A DNA stretch of 9,053 nucleotides, from contig DAOUYU010000064.1 of NCBI GenBank assembly GCA_030673995.1, forward strand, positions 1 through 9,053, given 5' to 3'. How positions within the stretch are numbered: the stretch's first letter is position 1; each line of letters starts with the position of its first letter. The position numbers were made by a program, and so were the translations under genes. Source of the stretch: Candidatus Aminicenantota bacterium. GTDB lineage: Bacteria; Acidobacteriota; Aminicenantia; Aminicenantales; Aminicenantaceae. Positions 1 to 7,405 of the stretch are shown here, piece after piece. The notes under the pieces are model-generated. The model had not been told where the DNA came from. It did no database searches and saw only the letters and a program-made list of their open reading frames with translations.

Positions 1-223
1 TGCAGTACAACGACTGAAAGAGATAATGACTGATTTTCCAAATTTTTCAAAAATGGATAGAGTCTATTTTTACTTAGGAGATTCCTATTATAAGAGGGAA
101 GACTTCCAAGAGAGTATCCCTTATTTCACCAAATTGATATCTGATTTTCCCCAAAGCAAATTCGCTAAAAAAGCCCAGAAAAAACTCAAAGAAATTGAAA
201 AGAAAAGTAAAGAAAAGAAATAA
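1..223 (+). CDS. bamD: BamD-like outer-membrane assembly lipoprotein, C-terminal fragment
   Basis: This is the 3' end of a gene that begins outside the window; the frame is open from base 2 and ends at TAA 221-223, giving the last 73 residues. The visible part reads as tetratricopeptide-type helices: a helix ending QRLKEI, a DFPNFSKMDRV turn, then YFYLGDSYYK, EDFQESIPYFTKLISDFP and SKFAKKAQKKLKEI. The pattern of a 'YP-x-S' turn, a 'LGxxYY' helix and a lysine-rich tail matches the last repeat of BamD/YfiO, the lipoprotein that works with BamA to insert beta-barrels into the outer membrane. The N-terminal lipobox that would prove this lies outside the window, so another TPR protein of the YbgF/CpoB kind is possible. 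The next gene starts 31 nt downstream and itself encodes a beta-barrel protein, which fits. An internal ATG at 26 is not the start, because the frame continues upstream of it. Confidence 0.62.
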   Translation, partial: AVQRLKEIMTDFPNFSKMDRVYFYLGDSYYKREDFQESIPYFTKLISDFPQSKFAKKAQKKLKEIEKKSKEKK

Positions 224-254
224 TGAATTTACAGTAAATGCAGTGGAGTTCTAT

Positions 255-1028
255 ATGAAAAAAATCAACATTTTTTTAATTCTATTGATTTTGGCTTTAC
301 CCTGTTTTTCCTTGGCTCAAGAGGAAAGAGAAGCATTGATTCAAAGTAAATCTATAAAACTGGGTATTGGATTAGAATACTTATCAAGAACAATAAGCTG
401 GGGTGATGACAACAACAGTTCCAGATTTAACTCTCTTTTTTTCACATTCAACACACAATTCGAAGTCAAGGAAGGGCTGTATGCAATTGCCTCATTCGGA
501 TACTCCTTTTCCAATTATGAGGGACTACAATTCAAAGAACTTCCTTTTTCTCTGGAACTGGGAGAGAGAAGTATTGAGGGGTATCTTTTGGGAATAGAAA
601 TCAAAAAAAATATCGTTTACAGTGAAGAATTGGAAATAGATGGCCTTGGTCAGTTTTTCTGTTATCTGGGAAGCTCAAAAACATGGCGGATTGACTACTT
701 GAATGTTGCGGGCACAGCACAAGGAAACCCTTCATGGACAAGAATATCCATCGGGCCCGTATTCACATATAAAGGATTTGAGTCTCTCACTCCTTATCTT
801 TATTTAAGTTTTAATAAACTCTGGGGAACGTTTACAATGGACGAGACCATTCAGGAACTAGAAGGACATGAAGAGCTGAAAATATCCGGAAAGAGCTTAT
901 TCTGTACTGCTCTCGGAGGCATCTATGAAATTTCCGAAGTTTTCAGCATAAATCCAGAAGCAAGTTTTATGCCTTATAGAGGAGGAGTCGATTTAAGCCT
1001 CTCAGTTAAAGCCTTGCTTTCTTTCTAA
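255..1028 (+). CDS. Secreted outer-membrane beta-barrel protein of unknown function
   Basis: The product is 257 residues. I start it at ATG 255 because GGAG at 245-248 sits six bases upstream and the protein then opens with a clean signal peptide: MKK, a hydrophobic stretch of about 15 residues, and a likely signal peptidase I site after SLA (residue 21). A longer version from base 195 would put 20 charged residues in front of the signal. The cysteine at residue 17 follows proline and does not form a convincing lipobox. The mature part alternates polar and hydrophobic residues in short strands separated by Gly/Asn/Asp turns, and the chain ends in LSLSVKALLSF with a terminal Phe, the usual Bam recognition signal of outer-membrane barrels. 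It probably forms 8-10 strands. I recognise no named family or catalytic motif. It sits between a bamD-like gene and a secreted protease, so a structural or porin-like envelope role is the most that can be inferred. Confidence 0.8.
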   Translation: MKKINIFLILLILALPCFSLAQEEREALIQSKSIKLGIGLEYLSRTISWGDDNNSSRFNSLFFTFNTQFEVKEGLYAIASFGYSFSNYEGLQFKELPFSLELGERSIEGYLLGIEIKKNIVYSEELEIDGLGQFFCYLGSSKTWRIDYLNVAGTAQGNPSWTRISIGPVFTYKGFESLTPYLYLSFNKLWGTFTMDETIQELEGHEELKISGKSLFCTALGGIYEISEVFSINPEASFMPYRGGVDLSLSVKALLSF

Positions 1029-1035
1029 TAATTTT

Positions 1036-1040
1036 GGAGG
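1036..1040 (+). promoter_or_regulatory. Strong Shine-Dalgarno GGAGG deciding the protease start
   Basis: GGAGG lies five bases upstream of ATG 1046 and only two bases upstream of ATG 1043. The spacing favours the second ATG as the translation start of the S8 protease. A TTG at 1034 would overlap the ribosome-binding site itself and is unlikely to be used. Confidence 0.7.
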
Positions 1041-1045
1041 ACATG

Positions 1046-2641
1046 ATGAAAAGAGAGAAAATAATCTTAGCATCTTTCATGATCCCTCTCTTTCTTTTTT
1101 CGTTAAACCTAAAATATCTAAGAGTTCAAAAAGGTAAAAAACCGATCCCTTATTTTCTTCACCAGCTAATCAAACCTTTAAACAAAGCTGAACTTTCCCG
1201 GCAAAAGGATAAAAATGGTATTCAGGATCAAGTTCAGTCAAATCTGAGGCAATCTTCCCCAAAGCGCTACAAAGAGGAAAAATATGGAGCGGTCCTCTCC
1301 AGAAAACATGGAAAAAAACCGCTTGGAAGCTCTGGGTATTTTAGAGATGAAAAAAGAGAAAGGCACCTTCCCTCTCGATTGTATGAGAGGATCACATTTA
1401 TAAACGGCGTTCGGTCTTTTCGCTCCAGAGGAAACCATTATGCTCAAGACCAGGTTCTGGTCAAATTCAAATCCATTCTTTCAGAACAGAGAAGAGAAGC
1501 CACCTTTGCCGCCTATCAAACCAAAAAACTCAAAAGAATCCCGGGATTGGACATTTATAAGCTTCAAATCCCGGAAGGCACAAGCGTGGAAGAGATGCTT
1601 TACCTGCTCAGTCGAAATCCTGACGTGGAGTATGCCTCCCCCAATTATTATAGATATCTTACAATCACTCCGCATGATACTCTTTTTAATGAACAGTATG
1701 CTCTTTACAATTCCGGTCAGGTCGCAGGACCTCCAGGAAGCCCTCAAGGGAAAGATAGAGCTGACATCAAAGCCACCGCAGGCTGGGAAGAAACAATAGG
1801 AGAGGAGTCGGTTGTCATTGCTGTTATCGATTCAGGTATAGACCTGGAGCATCCGGATTTGATAAACAAGATTAGCCCGAACGGCTGGGACTTTGTCGAT
1901 GAAGACTCCGAACCCGAATACAATCTCTGGCACGGAACACATGTGGCCGGAATCGCAGGGGCTGAAACCAATAACGGGAAAGGTATTGCCGGAGTGGCCT
2001 GGAACTGCAAAATCATGCCCTTAAAGGTGGTCGAAATAGATCCTGTCGAAGGCCCCATAATCACAGACGATTTGGCTATTGAAGCCATAAGGTATGCAGC
2101 AGACAATGGAGCTGACGTGATCAACCTGAGCTTTGGAGGTCCAGATCCTAATCCGCTATTGAGAGAAGCCATGAAATATGCCTATGATAAAAACGTGGTT
2201 ATCGTCGCTTCCACTGGAAACGAAGGAATAGCTGTCCTTTACCCTGCAGCGTATGACGATTACTGCCTGGCCGTGGCTGCAACAGACCAGGATGATAACA
2301 GAATCGATTGGTCTAATTTTGGCCCTGAAGTGGATGTTGCCGCACCTGGAGTGAATATATTAAGCTGTTATCCAGTGGACCTTGTTGCCGAGCCAGGCCA
2401 GCTTCCCTATGGCTGGGCCTCAGGGACATCGATGGCAACTCCCCATGTTGCCGGTCTTGCAGCACTGATTAAAAGCATAAAACCCCATCTTAAGGCCGCA
2501 GAGATCATGAGCGTCATCCGCTATTCAGCCGACGACATAAACTCATCCCTCTATCCTGGTAAGGACGATTATGTCGGCTACGGCCGCCTGAACATGGAAA
2601 AGGCACTGGTACCCATAATAATCTCCTTGTCAAACAAGTAA
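1046..2641 (+). CDS. Exported subtilisin-like (S8) serine protease with I9-type propeptide
   Basis: The product is 531 residues. Residues 1-22 form a basic plus hydrophobic export signal (MKREK, then a stretch rich in Leu/Phe/Ile). Residues about 25-130 are a basic, low-hydrophobicity segment that I do not recognise. Residues about 134-205 (from QVLVKFK to PDVEYASPNY) resemble the I9/fervidolysin-type propeptide that folds and inhibits the enzyme. The catalytic domain follows and has the complete triad: Asp262 in VIDSG, His296 in HGTHVAG and Ser462 in GTSMATPHVAG, with oxyanion-hole Asn392 in STGNEG. It should therefore be an active endopeptidase, in the periplasm or outside the cell. The domain runs to the end of the chain; there is no C-terminal sorting domain, PPC domain or membrane anchor. 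The gene is 17 nt after the barrel gene and 15 nt before recN, so it is probably co-transcribed with both. Substrate is unknown. Confidence 0.95.
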   Translation: MKREKIILASFMIPLFLFSLNLKYLRVQKGKKPIPYFLHQLIKPLNKAELSRQKDKNGIQDQVQSNLRQSSPKRYKEEKYGAVLSRKHGKKPLGSSGYFRDEKRERHLPSRLYERITFINGVRSFRSRGNHYAQDQVLVKFKSILSEQRREATFAAYQTKKLKRIPGLDIYKLQIPEGTSVEEMLYLLSRNPDVEYASPNYYRYLTITPHDTLFNEQYALYNSGQVAGPPGSPQGKDRADIKATAGWEETIGEESVVIAVIDSGIDLEHPDLINKISPNGWDFVDEDSEPEYNLWHGTHVAGIAGAETNNGKGIAGVAWNCKIMPLKVVEIDPVEGPIITDDLAIEAIRYAADNGADVINLSFGGPDPNPLLREAMKYAYDKNVVIVASTGNEGIAVLYPAAYDDYCLAVAATDQDDNRIDWSNFGPEVDVAAPGVNILSCYPVDLVAEPGQLPYGWASGTSMATPHVAGLAALIKSIKPHLKAAEIMSVIRYSADDINSSLYPGKDDYVGYGRLNMEKALVPIIISLSNK

Positions 2642-2656
2642 TAAAGAATTCTGTAA

Positions 2657-4336
2657 ATGATCAAGTCTCTCCGTATCAAAAATTTAGCCACCATTGAAGA
2701 CATAGAACTCGAACTCGAGGAAGGATTTACCATTCTTACCGGGGAAACCGGCGCAGGAAAATCCATCGTCATCGATGGAATAAGGCTGGCGTTGGGAGAA
2801 AAGGGATCTCCGGATATGATCCGAACGGGGAAAAAAGAAACATCAGTGGAGGCTATCTTTCCTTTCCATCAAACCAGAGATGATTTTAAAAGATTTTCCC
2901 CCGACTCAGAAAATGAATTGCTCGTCCAAAGAAAAATCTCCGAGCAAGGGGCTGGAAAGGGATACATGAACGGAATCCTGGTTCCGGTTAAAAAACTCAA
3001 AGAAATAAGTGGAGAGCTGGTTGATATTTATGGTCAGAATGACCATGTGTTCCTTCTCAATCTGAATTATCAATTGAATTATCTCGACGAATATGCCAGT
3101 GCTTCATCCACAAAAAAAGAGGTATCCCTTAGAGCAAAAGAACTCAAAAAGCTCATTAGAGAAAAAAAGGACCTCGAGGCTAAGGAAAGAGAAAGAGAAC
3201 AGCGTCTTGATTTTCTTGACTTCCAGATAAAGGAGATCGAAAAGGCAAAGCTCAGGCCCGGAGAAGAAGAAGAGCTGCATAAGGAGAGGAAAATCCTTAA
3301 AAATGCTGAAAAAATCGATTCTCTGATGGAAAAAGCGTTGAACATCTCTTACAATCAGGAAAACTCAATCTCGGCACTTTTAGCTCAACTCCAGAATACA
3401 GTGAGCGACCTTTCGGATTTTGATAATACATTTAAGGAGACCGAGGATGCCATCAACCAATTTTCCATTACCATCGGAGAGTTTTCCGATTTCTTAATTA
3501 AATTCAAGGAGAGACAATCGGCAGCTCCTGAAAAATTGGAAGACCTTGAGGAGCGTTTGAGTCAGATAGAAAAACTAAAAAGAAAGTACGGAAGCAGCAT
3601 CGACGAGACTCTCTCTTACCTGGGGAAAGCCAAAAAAGAGTACCAGAAGCTCAGCACCAGTCAAGAAAAACTGGCTGAGTTGGATACAGAGATCGAAACA
3701 AAATTCAAAGGATACAAAACATACGCAACAAAATTATCTTCTTTAAGAATAAAAAGTTCCAGCAAACTTGAAAAACAGGTGGAAAAAGAAATCAGCATCC
3801 TCGGGATGAAGAAAGCACGGTTCAAGATTAAAATCGATATTTCTCCTCTCAGTCGGGACACAATGGAAACGGTAAAAGAGAATGGCACAGAAGACATAGA
3901 ATTCCTTATGAGTCCTAATCCTGGAGAGGAGTTAAGGCCCTTAAGGAAGATTGCTTCCGGCGGGGAACTCTCCCGGGTCATGCTTGCTTTGAAAACTCTT
4001 GGAAAAGAAACAAAAAAATTTAAAACCCTGATCTTTGACGAAATAGACTCGGGGATTGGCGGAAAGACTGCAGAATTCGTCGCTCAAAAACTCAAAAAAT
4101 TATCAACTCGGCACCAGATCATCTGTATAACCCACCTTCCCCAAATAGCCTCTTTTGCCAGCTACCATTACAAAATCGATAAAAAAGTCAACAGGGAACG
4201 AACCTATACCATGGTCAAAAAGCTATCGTTTGAAGAAAGAGTGAGAGAAATTGCACGGCTTTTGGCCGGAAGCCGTATCACAGAGACCACACTTAAAAAC
4301 GCGAGAGAAATGCTCGAACACAATCTGAAAAAGTGA
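2657..4336 (+). CDS. recN: DNA repair protein RecN
   Basis: This is an SMC-like ABC ATPase that acts in the cytoplasm in recombinational repair of double-strand breaks. At 559 residues it has the usual RecN length (about 550). The N-terminal half-domain starts IKSLRIKNLATIEDIELEL and carries Walker A GETGAGKS (29-36) and the GQNDH segment (126-130). Two charged coiled-coil stretches follow (about 155-225 and 285-380), separated by a less charged middle. The C-terminal half-domain has the ABC signature ASGGELSR (433-440), Walker B TLIFDEIDSG with Asp461 and Glu462, and the H-loop His493 in ITHLPQIA. All ATPase motifs are intact. ATG 2657 is chosen because it begins exactly at the conserved N-terminus; the Shine-Dalgarno is weak, so translation may depend on ribosomes finishing the protease gene 15 nt upstream. 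No LexA-type box is evident just before it. Confidence 0.97.
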   Translation: MIKSLRIKNLATIEDIELELEEGFTILTGETGAGKSIVIDGIRLALGEKGSPDMIRTGKKETSVEAIFPFHQTRDDFKRFSPDSENELLVQRKISEQGAGKGYMNGILVPVKKLKEISGELVDIYGQNDHVFLLNLNYQLNYLDEYASASSTKKEVSLRAKELKKLIREKKDLEAKEREREQRLDFLDFQIKEIEKAKLRPGEEEELHKERKILKNAEKIDSLMEKALNISYNQENSISALLAQLQNTVSDLSDFDNTFKETEDAINQFSITIGEFSDFLIKFKERQSAAPEKLEDLEERLSQIEKLKRKYGSSIDETLSYLGKAKKEYQKLSTSQEKLAELDTEIETKFKGYKTYATKLSSLRIKSSSKLEKQVEKEISILGMKKARFKIKIDISPLSRDTMETVKENGTEDIEFLMSPNPGEELRPLRKIASGGELSRVMLALKTLGKETKKFKTLIFDEIDSGIGGKTAEFVAQKLKKLSTRHQIICITHLPQIASFASYHYKIDKKVNRERTYTMVKKLSFEERVREIARLLAGSRITETTLKNAREMLEHNLKK

Positions 4337-4385
4337 AGAAAATCCTATTAGATCTATATTCTTATAACCAAGGCTAAAGATCTCA

Positions 4386-5717
4386 ATGGAAAAAGGCAGT
4401 CAGAGTTTAAAAAGCTTAAAGTTTTATATCCATACGTTTGGCTGCCAGATGAACGAAAATGATTCAGAACGCATAGCGGGAATCCTGAAAGCTGGGGGAG
4501 CTCAGGCCTCAGATTCTCTGGATGAAAGCGATCTTGTCATCATAAATACCTGCGCTGTAAGGGAAAAATCTGAAGAAAAGTTTTTCTCCTATTTAGGACG
4601 GCTTGACTCACTCAAAAAAAGAAAAAATATCACTATTGGTGCAGTCGGCTGTGTAGCTCAGCTCTATCAGTCCCAGCTTTTTGAGAAAAAACCAATAATC
4701 GATTTCGTTTTGGGACCTGATAATTATTATCTCATTCCCGAGATCATTCACTGCCATCATGGAGATAAATTCATCTCTACAAGGTGGAGCCAAAAGTGGC
4801 ATGAAATTCCACAAAACCTGACCTTTCGAGAAAACCACATCAGTGCTTATGTCACGATCATGGAAGGCTGTAACAATTTTTGTTCATACTGTATTGTTCC
4901 TTATACACGAGGAAGAGAAAAATGCAGGCCTAAACAAAATATCATCCAGGAAGTTAAAGACCTGGCCAAAAAGGGATATAAAGAAATCCAGCTTTTAGGC
5001 CAAAATGTCAATTCATACAAAGATCCCGAGACCGGGAAAGAATTTCCGTCCCTGTTAAAGGAAGTCAATCGAATCGAGGGAATTGAGTGGATTCGTTTTA
5101 TCAGCTCTCATCCAAAAAACTTCACTCAAAATATAGCAATAGCCATGAAAGAAGCGGAAAAAGTCTGCCATCAACTTCACCTCCCTATTCAATCTGGTTC
5201 CTCATCAGTACTCAAAAGGATGAACAGAGGATACACCAAAGAAGAATATCTTGAAAAAATAGCTTTCATCCGTAAGCTGATGCCGGATACATGCCTCAGT
5301 ACTGATATCATAGTTGGTTTTCCCGGGGAGACTGAAGGAGAATTCCAGGAAACATTGAGCGTTTTAAAAGACGTTGGGTATGCCAATATCTTTTCCTTTC
5401 GTTATTCTCCCCGCTCCCATACAAAAGCCTCCCGCGAAAAAAATCCCATCCCATTTAAGGAAAAAAGAAGAAGACTCATAGAACTTCAAGAGTTTCAAAG
5501 GAACATACAACTGGACCACAATAGATCACTCATCGGCAGTGTGATCAAAGTCCTATGCCTGGGAAAGAGTAAGAAAGACTCTTTTATCTACTCTGGCCGG
5601 AACGAAGGACATCAGGTCATAAACTTCAAATCAAAAGAGGATGTCATCGGACAATTCGTTGATATTCGCATCACATCCTGCAGCCCTTACAGCTTCATCG
5701 GAGAAGTCGCTCCTTGA
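4386..5717 (+). CDS. miaB: tRNA-2-methylthio-N6-dimethylallyladenosine synthase MiaB
   Basis: MiaB is a radical-SAM methylthiotransferase that converts i6A37 to ms2i6A37 in tRNAs reading codons that begin with U. The 443-residue chain has the normal length and all three domains. The N-terminal MTTase (UPF0004) domain contributes Cys20 (HTFGCQMNENDSE), Cys56 (INTCAVRE) and Cys89 (GAVGCVAQ) for the auxiliary [4Fe-4S] cluster. The radical-SAM core has the CxxxCxxC motif at Cys162, Cys166 and Cys169, followed by VPYTRGRE. Residues about 380-443 form the TRAM domain, which binds tRNA. The HTFGCQMNENDSE start and INTCAVRE motif point to MiaB rather than MtaB or RimO, though paralogue assignment would need a tree. 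It begins 49 nt after recN with only a weak purine-rich stretch (AAAGA, 4376-4380) as ribosome-binding site. I find no convincing promoter in that gap, so it probably reads through from recN. Confidence 0.95.
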   Translation: MEKGSQSLKSLKFYIHTFGCQMNENDSERIAGILKAGGAQASDSLDESDLVIINTCAVREKSEEKFFSYLGRLDSLKKRKNITIGAVGCVAQLYQSQLFEKKPIIDFVLGPDNYYLIPEIIHCHHGDKFISTRWSQKWHEIPQNLTFRENHISAYVTIMEGCNNFCSYCIVPYTRGREKCRPKQNIIQEVKDLAKKGYKEIQLLGQNVNSYKDPETGKEFPSLLKEVNRIEGIEWIRFISSHPKNFTQNIAIAMKEAEKVCHQLHLPIQSGSSSVLKRMNRGYTKEEYLEKIAFIRKLMPDTCLSTDIIVGFPGETEGEFQETLSVLKDVGYANIFSFRYSPRSHTKASREKNPIPFKEKRRRLIELQEFQRNIQLDHNRSLIGSVIKVLCLGKSKKDSFIYSGRNEGHQVINFKSKEDVIGQFVDIRITSCSPYSFIGEVAP

Positions 5718-5766
5718 TAGGGACACTTCGTTTTTGTCATAAAACACGACTTTTAGCATTTTTCTA

Positions 5767-5795
5767 TTGACATAAAAAGGCCCACGTCCTAAACT
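5767..5795 (+). promoter_or_regulatory. Sigma70-type promoter ahead of the PilZ gene
   Basis: A perfect -35 hexamer TTGACA (5767-5772) is followed after exactly 17 bases by TAAACT (5790-5795), which matches the -10 consensus at four of six positions. Transcription would begin near 5802, just upstream of the small leader ORF and the PilZ gene. This would uncouple the PilZ gene from the miaB unit 125 nt upstream. It is a motif call only. Confidence 0.5.
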
Positions 5796-5813
5796 TTCTC
5801 CATCCGAGTGAGA

Positions 5814-5843
5814 ATGAATCTCTTATCAAGATTGCTAAAATAA
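5814..5843 (+). CDS. Possible nine-residue leader peptide overlapping the PilZ start
   Basis: An ATG at 5814 opens a short frame encoding MNLLSRLLK that ends at TAA 5841-5843; the last base of this stop is the first base of the PilZ ATG (TAATG). A purine-rich GAGTGAG (5806-5812) lies directly in front of it. The PilZ start has no good ribosome-binding site of its own, so a terminating ribosome could re-initiate there. The peptide is leucine-rich with two basic residues. A frame this short arises easily by chance, so this is a suggestion rather than a firm gene. Confidence 0.27.
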   Translation: MNLLSRLLK

Positions 5844-6193
5844 TGGCTGCATCAAAAGAATCAGAACTCGACAAAAGGCGCTTCCCGCGTTTTAAGAATC
5901 CGGTCTACTACCATCCTGCCCGGACTTTCGGAATCAGTCGCCAAGCCTCCAACATAAGCCTCGGAGGCGTGCGGATTTATAGCAACAATCCCCTTAAAGA
6001 AGAACAATCGCTGGAAATCGAATTACTTCTTCCTTGTGGAAAGTCAGTGGCAGCCTCTGTACGTGTTGCGTGGATAAAGGTGCTTCCGCCAGGTTCCGAT
6101 GCCCTCTACGATGTGGGGCTTGAGTTTACCAATCTTCCTGAGGATTCCATTCTTGAACTCAAGTCTGCCCTGGGCGAGACTTCTTCTGAGTAA
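5843..6193 (+). CDS. Single-domain PilZ protein, predicted c-di-GMP receptor
   Basis: The 116-residue protein is almost entirely one PilZ domain. Both ligand-binding motifs are present: RxxxR at Arg12 to Arg16 (in DKRRFPRF) and the (D/N)xSxxG motif at Asn37-Ser39-Gly42 (SNISLGG). In the family these wrap around bis-(3'-5')-cyclic dimeric GMP. The rest follows the six-stranded barrel pattern: LEIELLLP, a strand with ASVRVAWIKV, then DVGLEFTNLP, and a closing helix. There is no signal peptide, membrane segment or output domain, so it should act in the cytoplasm by binding a partner. Neighbouring genes do not reveal that partner; motility, adhesion and exopolysaccharide machinery are the usual targets. 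It has its own candidate promoter upstream and is convergent with the Omp85-type gene. Confidence 0.9.
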   Translation: MAASKESELDKRRFPRFKNPVYYHPARTFGISRQASNISLGGVRIYSNNPLKEEQSLEIELLLPCGKSVAASVRVAWIKVLPPGSDALYDVGLEFTNLPEDSILELKSALGETSSE

Positions 6194-6262
6194 AGGGATC
6201 AGGTCTTCAATCTTCGCTATTCCAGAATATAGAAAATGTGAAATCTGAAGATTTATCCCCTT
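6192..6262. terminator. Nested inverted repeat between convergent genes, possible bidirectional terminator
   Basis: The 69-nt gap between two converging genes is occupied by nested complementary arms. The outer arms are AAAGGGAT (6192-6199) and ATCCCCTT (6255-6262), pairing at seven of eight positions. The middle arms are TCTTCA (6204-6209) and TGAAGA (6246-6251), a perfect match. The innermost arms are TATTC (6218-6222) and GAATA (6225-6229). The outer arm overlaps the PilZ stop codon and the structure ends one base from the Omp85 stop. No uridine tract follows on either strand, so it is not a classical intrinsic terminator; it may still block read-through or protect 3' ends. Confidence 0.35.
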
Positions 6263-7405
6263 CTAGAACGCTTCATTAACAGCAAAGTAGACACCAAAAG
6301 TTTCCCTGCCAAAGCCAAAGTCCAGTCTTAAATGATTTCCCTCACGATTAATCTGAAAGCGAATTCCTACTCCTCCTGTATATTTAAAGCTTCCCAATTT
6401 GAACTTATTCAATGTATTTGCCACATCCCCGAATCCCAAAAATCCGACTATACCGAGCTTCCAGAAGAGATGAATTCGATACTCCATCTGAAGAGCAATC
6501 ATATTCTTGTCCCTGAAGCGGCCCTTGTAATACCCCCGCATCAGGTATTGCCCCCCTAACAATGAAAGCTTTTGAAATGGAGGTTCGCCGGTTTTGATAT
6601 CGATGTAACCCTGCAAAGCTAGAGTATGAGTAGGAAAGAAGGATATATACTGTCGAAAGTCAAAGTTGAATCTATTGAAACTGTAATTCCCACCAAAAGA
6701 AGGATTAAAAAATTTTGCCGAAACAAGACAATATTTTCCCCGTTTAGGGTAGAAGATATTATCACGACTATCCCAATTGACCACGAGACCAAAGCCTGAA
6801 GAAGCACCCAGCTCTTTTCCCACAATATCTTCGGTTTCGAGTATGCCACCTGGCTCCATATCTGTAATTTTATTATATTCAAATTCATATTGAATACCTG
6901 CGTAAAATTTTTCACTGACTTTTCTCTGAAGGGTAAAATCCAGCTTGAAAGACTGAAAACTGTATTCCTCCTCTATATCCTTTTTTGTGTTGTTCCCGAT
7001 ACCATAAAATCTTTCAGAATATGTTCTATAATTGAAATTTGGCACAAGATGATATTTTCCCTTTTTCACATAAAAATCAGGATAAATTTCAACGATGAAC
7101 TGCTTTTTTAGGGTCCGGACAACACTCATTAAAACGCTGGAAGGGCGGCTTTTTTGCTCATGCTCTGAGCCCTTCAGCACATATATCCCTCCCAAACCAT
7201 AAGCAAGACTGGTCTCTGGCATGTAATAAATGATGGGAAGGATAATCAAATCACTCTTTTTTTGTTTATCGTTATTGTTTTTGACTTCCTCCCCGAACAT
7301 CTTCAGAGGAAAGGTTATAATCAACAAAATGAATAGAGAGAATAATCCGTATTCACTCCTCCTCGATTTTACTCTTCCACTCTCTATACTTCTTAATGTA
7401 ATCAT
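6263..7405 (-). CDS. Small Omp85/BamA-type outer-membrane beta-barrel without POTRA domains
   Basis: The product is 380 residues. I start it at ATG 7405-7403 because GAAGAAGG (7419-7412) sits six bases upstream and the protein then has a proper export signal: a basic n-region (residues 1-16), the hydrophobic stretch GLFSLFILLIITFPL, and a polar mature start (EEVKNNNDKQKK). This start overlaps the upstream gene by 53 nt. The mature chain begins directly with barrel strands (residues about 53-75), so no POTRA domain is present. Family hallmarks are WDSRDNIFYPKRG (about 210-222) and the L6-loop motif MRGYYKGRFRD with Arg290-Gly291-Tyr292, equivalent to the (V/I)RGF/Y motif inside Omp85 barrels. 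The chain ends in AVNEAF with a terminal Phe, the usual assembly signal. It belongs to the surface-antigen (D15)/BamA-TamA superfamily, but lacking POTRA domains it is unlikely to be BamA itself. Its substrate or role is unknown. Confidence 0.87.
   Translation of the reverse strand: MITLRSIESGRVKSRRSEYGLFSLFILLIITFPLKMFGEEVKNNNDKQKKSDLIILPIIYYMPETSLAYGLGGIYVLKGSEHEQKSRPSSVLMSVVRTLKKQFIVEIYPDFYVKKGKYHLVPNFNYRTYSERFYGIGNNTKKDIEEEYSFQSFKLDFTLQRKVSEKFYAGIQYEFEYNKITDMEPGGILETEDIVGKELGASSGFGLVVNWDSRDNIFYPKRGKYCLVSAKFFNPSFGGNYSFNRFNFDFRQYISFFPTHTLALQGYIDIKTGEPPFQKLSLLGGQYLMRGYYKGRFRDKNMIALQMEYRIHLFWKLGIVGFLGFGDVANTLNKFKLGSFKYTGGVGIRFQINREGNHLRLDFGFGRETFGVYFAVNEAF

Noticed and set aside
195..254. In-frame 20-codon upstream extension of the beta-barrel gene
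   Set aside because: It overlaps the end of the bamD-like gene, puts a charged tail before the signal peptide, and ATG 255 has a well-spaced GGAG.
1744..2172. Long minus-strand open frame within the protease gene
   Set aside because: It lies opposite catalytic-domain codons with complete S8 motifs and has no domain or ribosome-binding site of its own; it is a shadow frame.
3079..3345. Minus-strand serine-rich open frame inside recN
   Set aside because: The serine/leucine composition is the antisense of the Lys/Glu-rich RecN coiled coil.
4337..4385. Internal promoter between recN and miaB based on TATAAC at 4363-4368
   Set aside because: No acceptable -35 hexamer is found at 16-18 bases upstream.
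5718..5760. Weak hairpin (CGT...ACG around a T/A-rich stem) with nearby T runs after miaB, as a terminator
   Set aside because: The stem has only three plus three pairs with a mismatch, too weak to support a terminator call.
7321..7356. GTG-started 11-codon frame right after GAGGAGG on the minus strand
   Set aside because: The spacing from the ribosome-binding site is too short and it ends after 11 codons inside the Omp85 signal-peptide region; the purine run is explained by the Glu-Glu-Glu end of the upstream gene.
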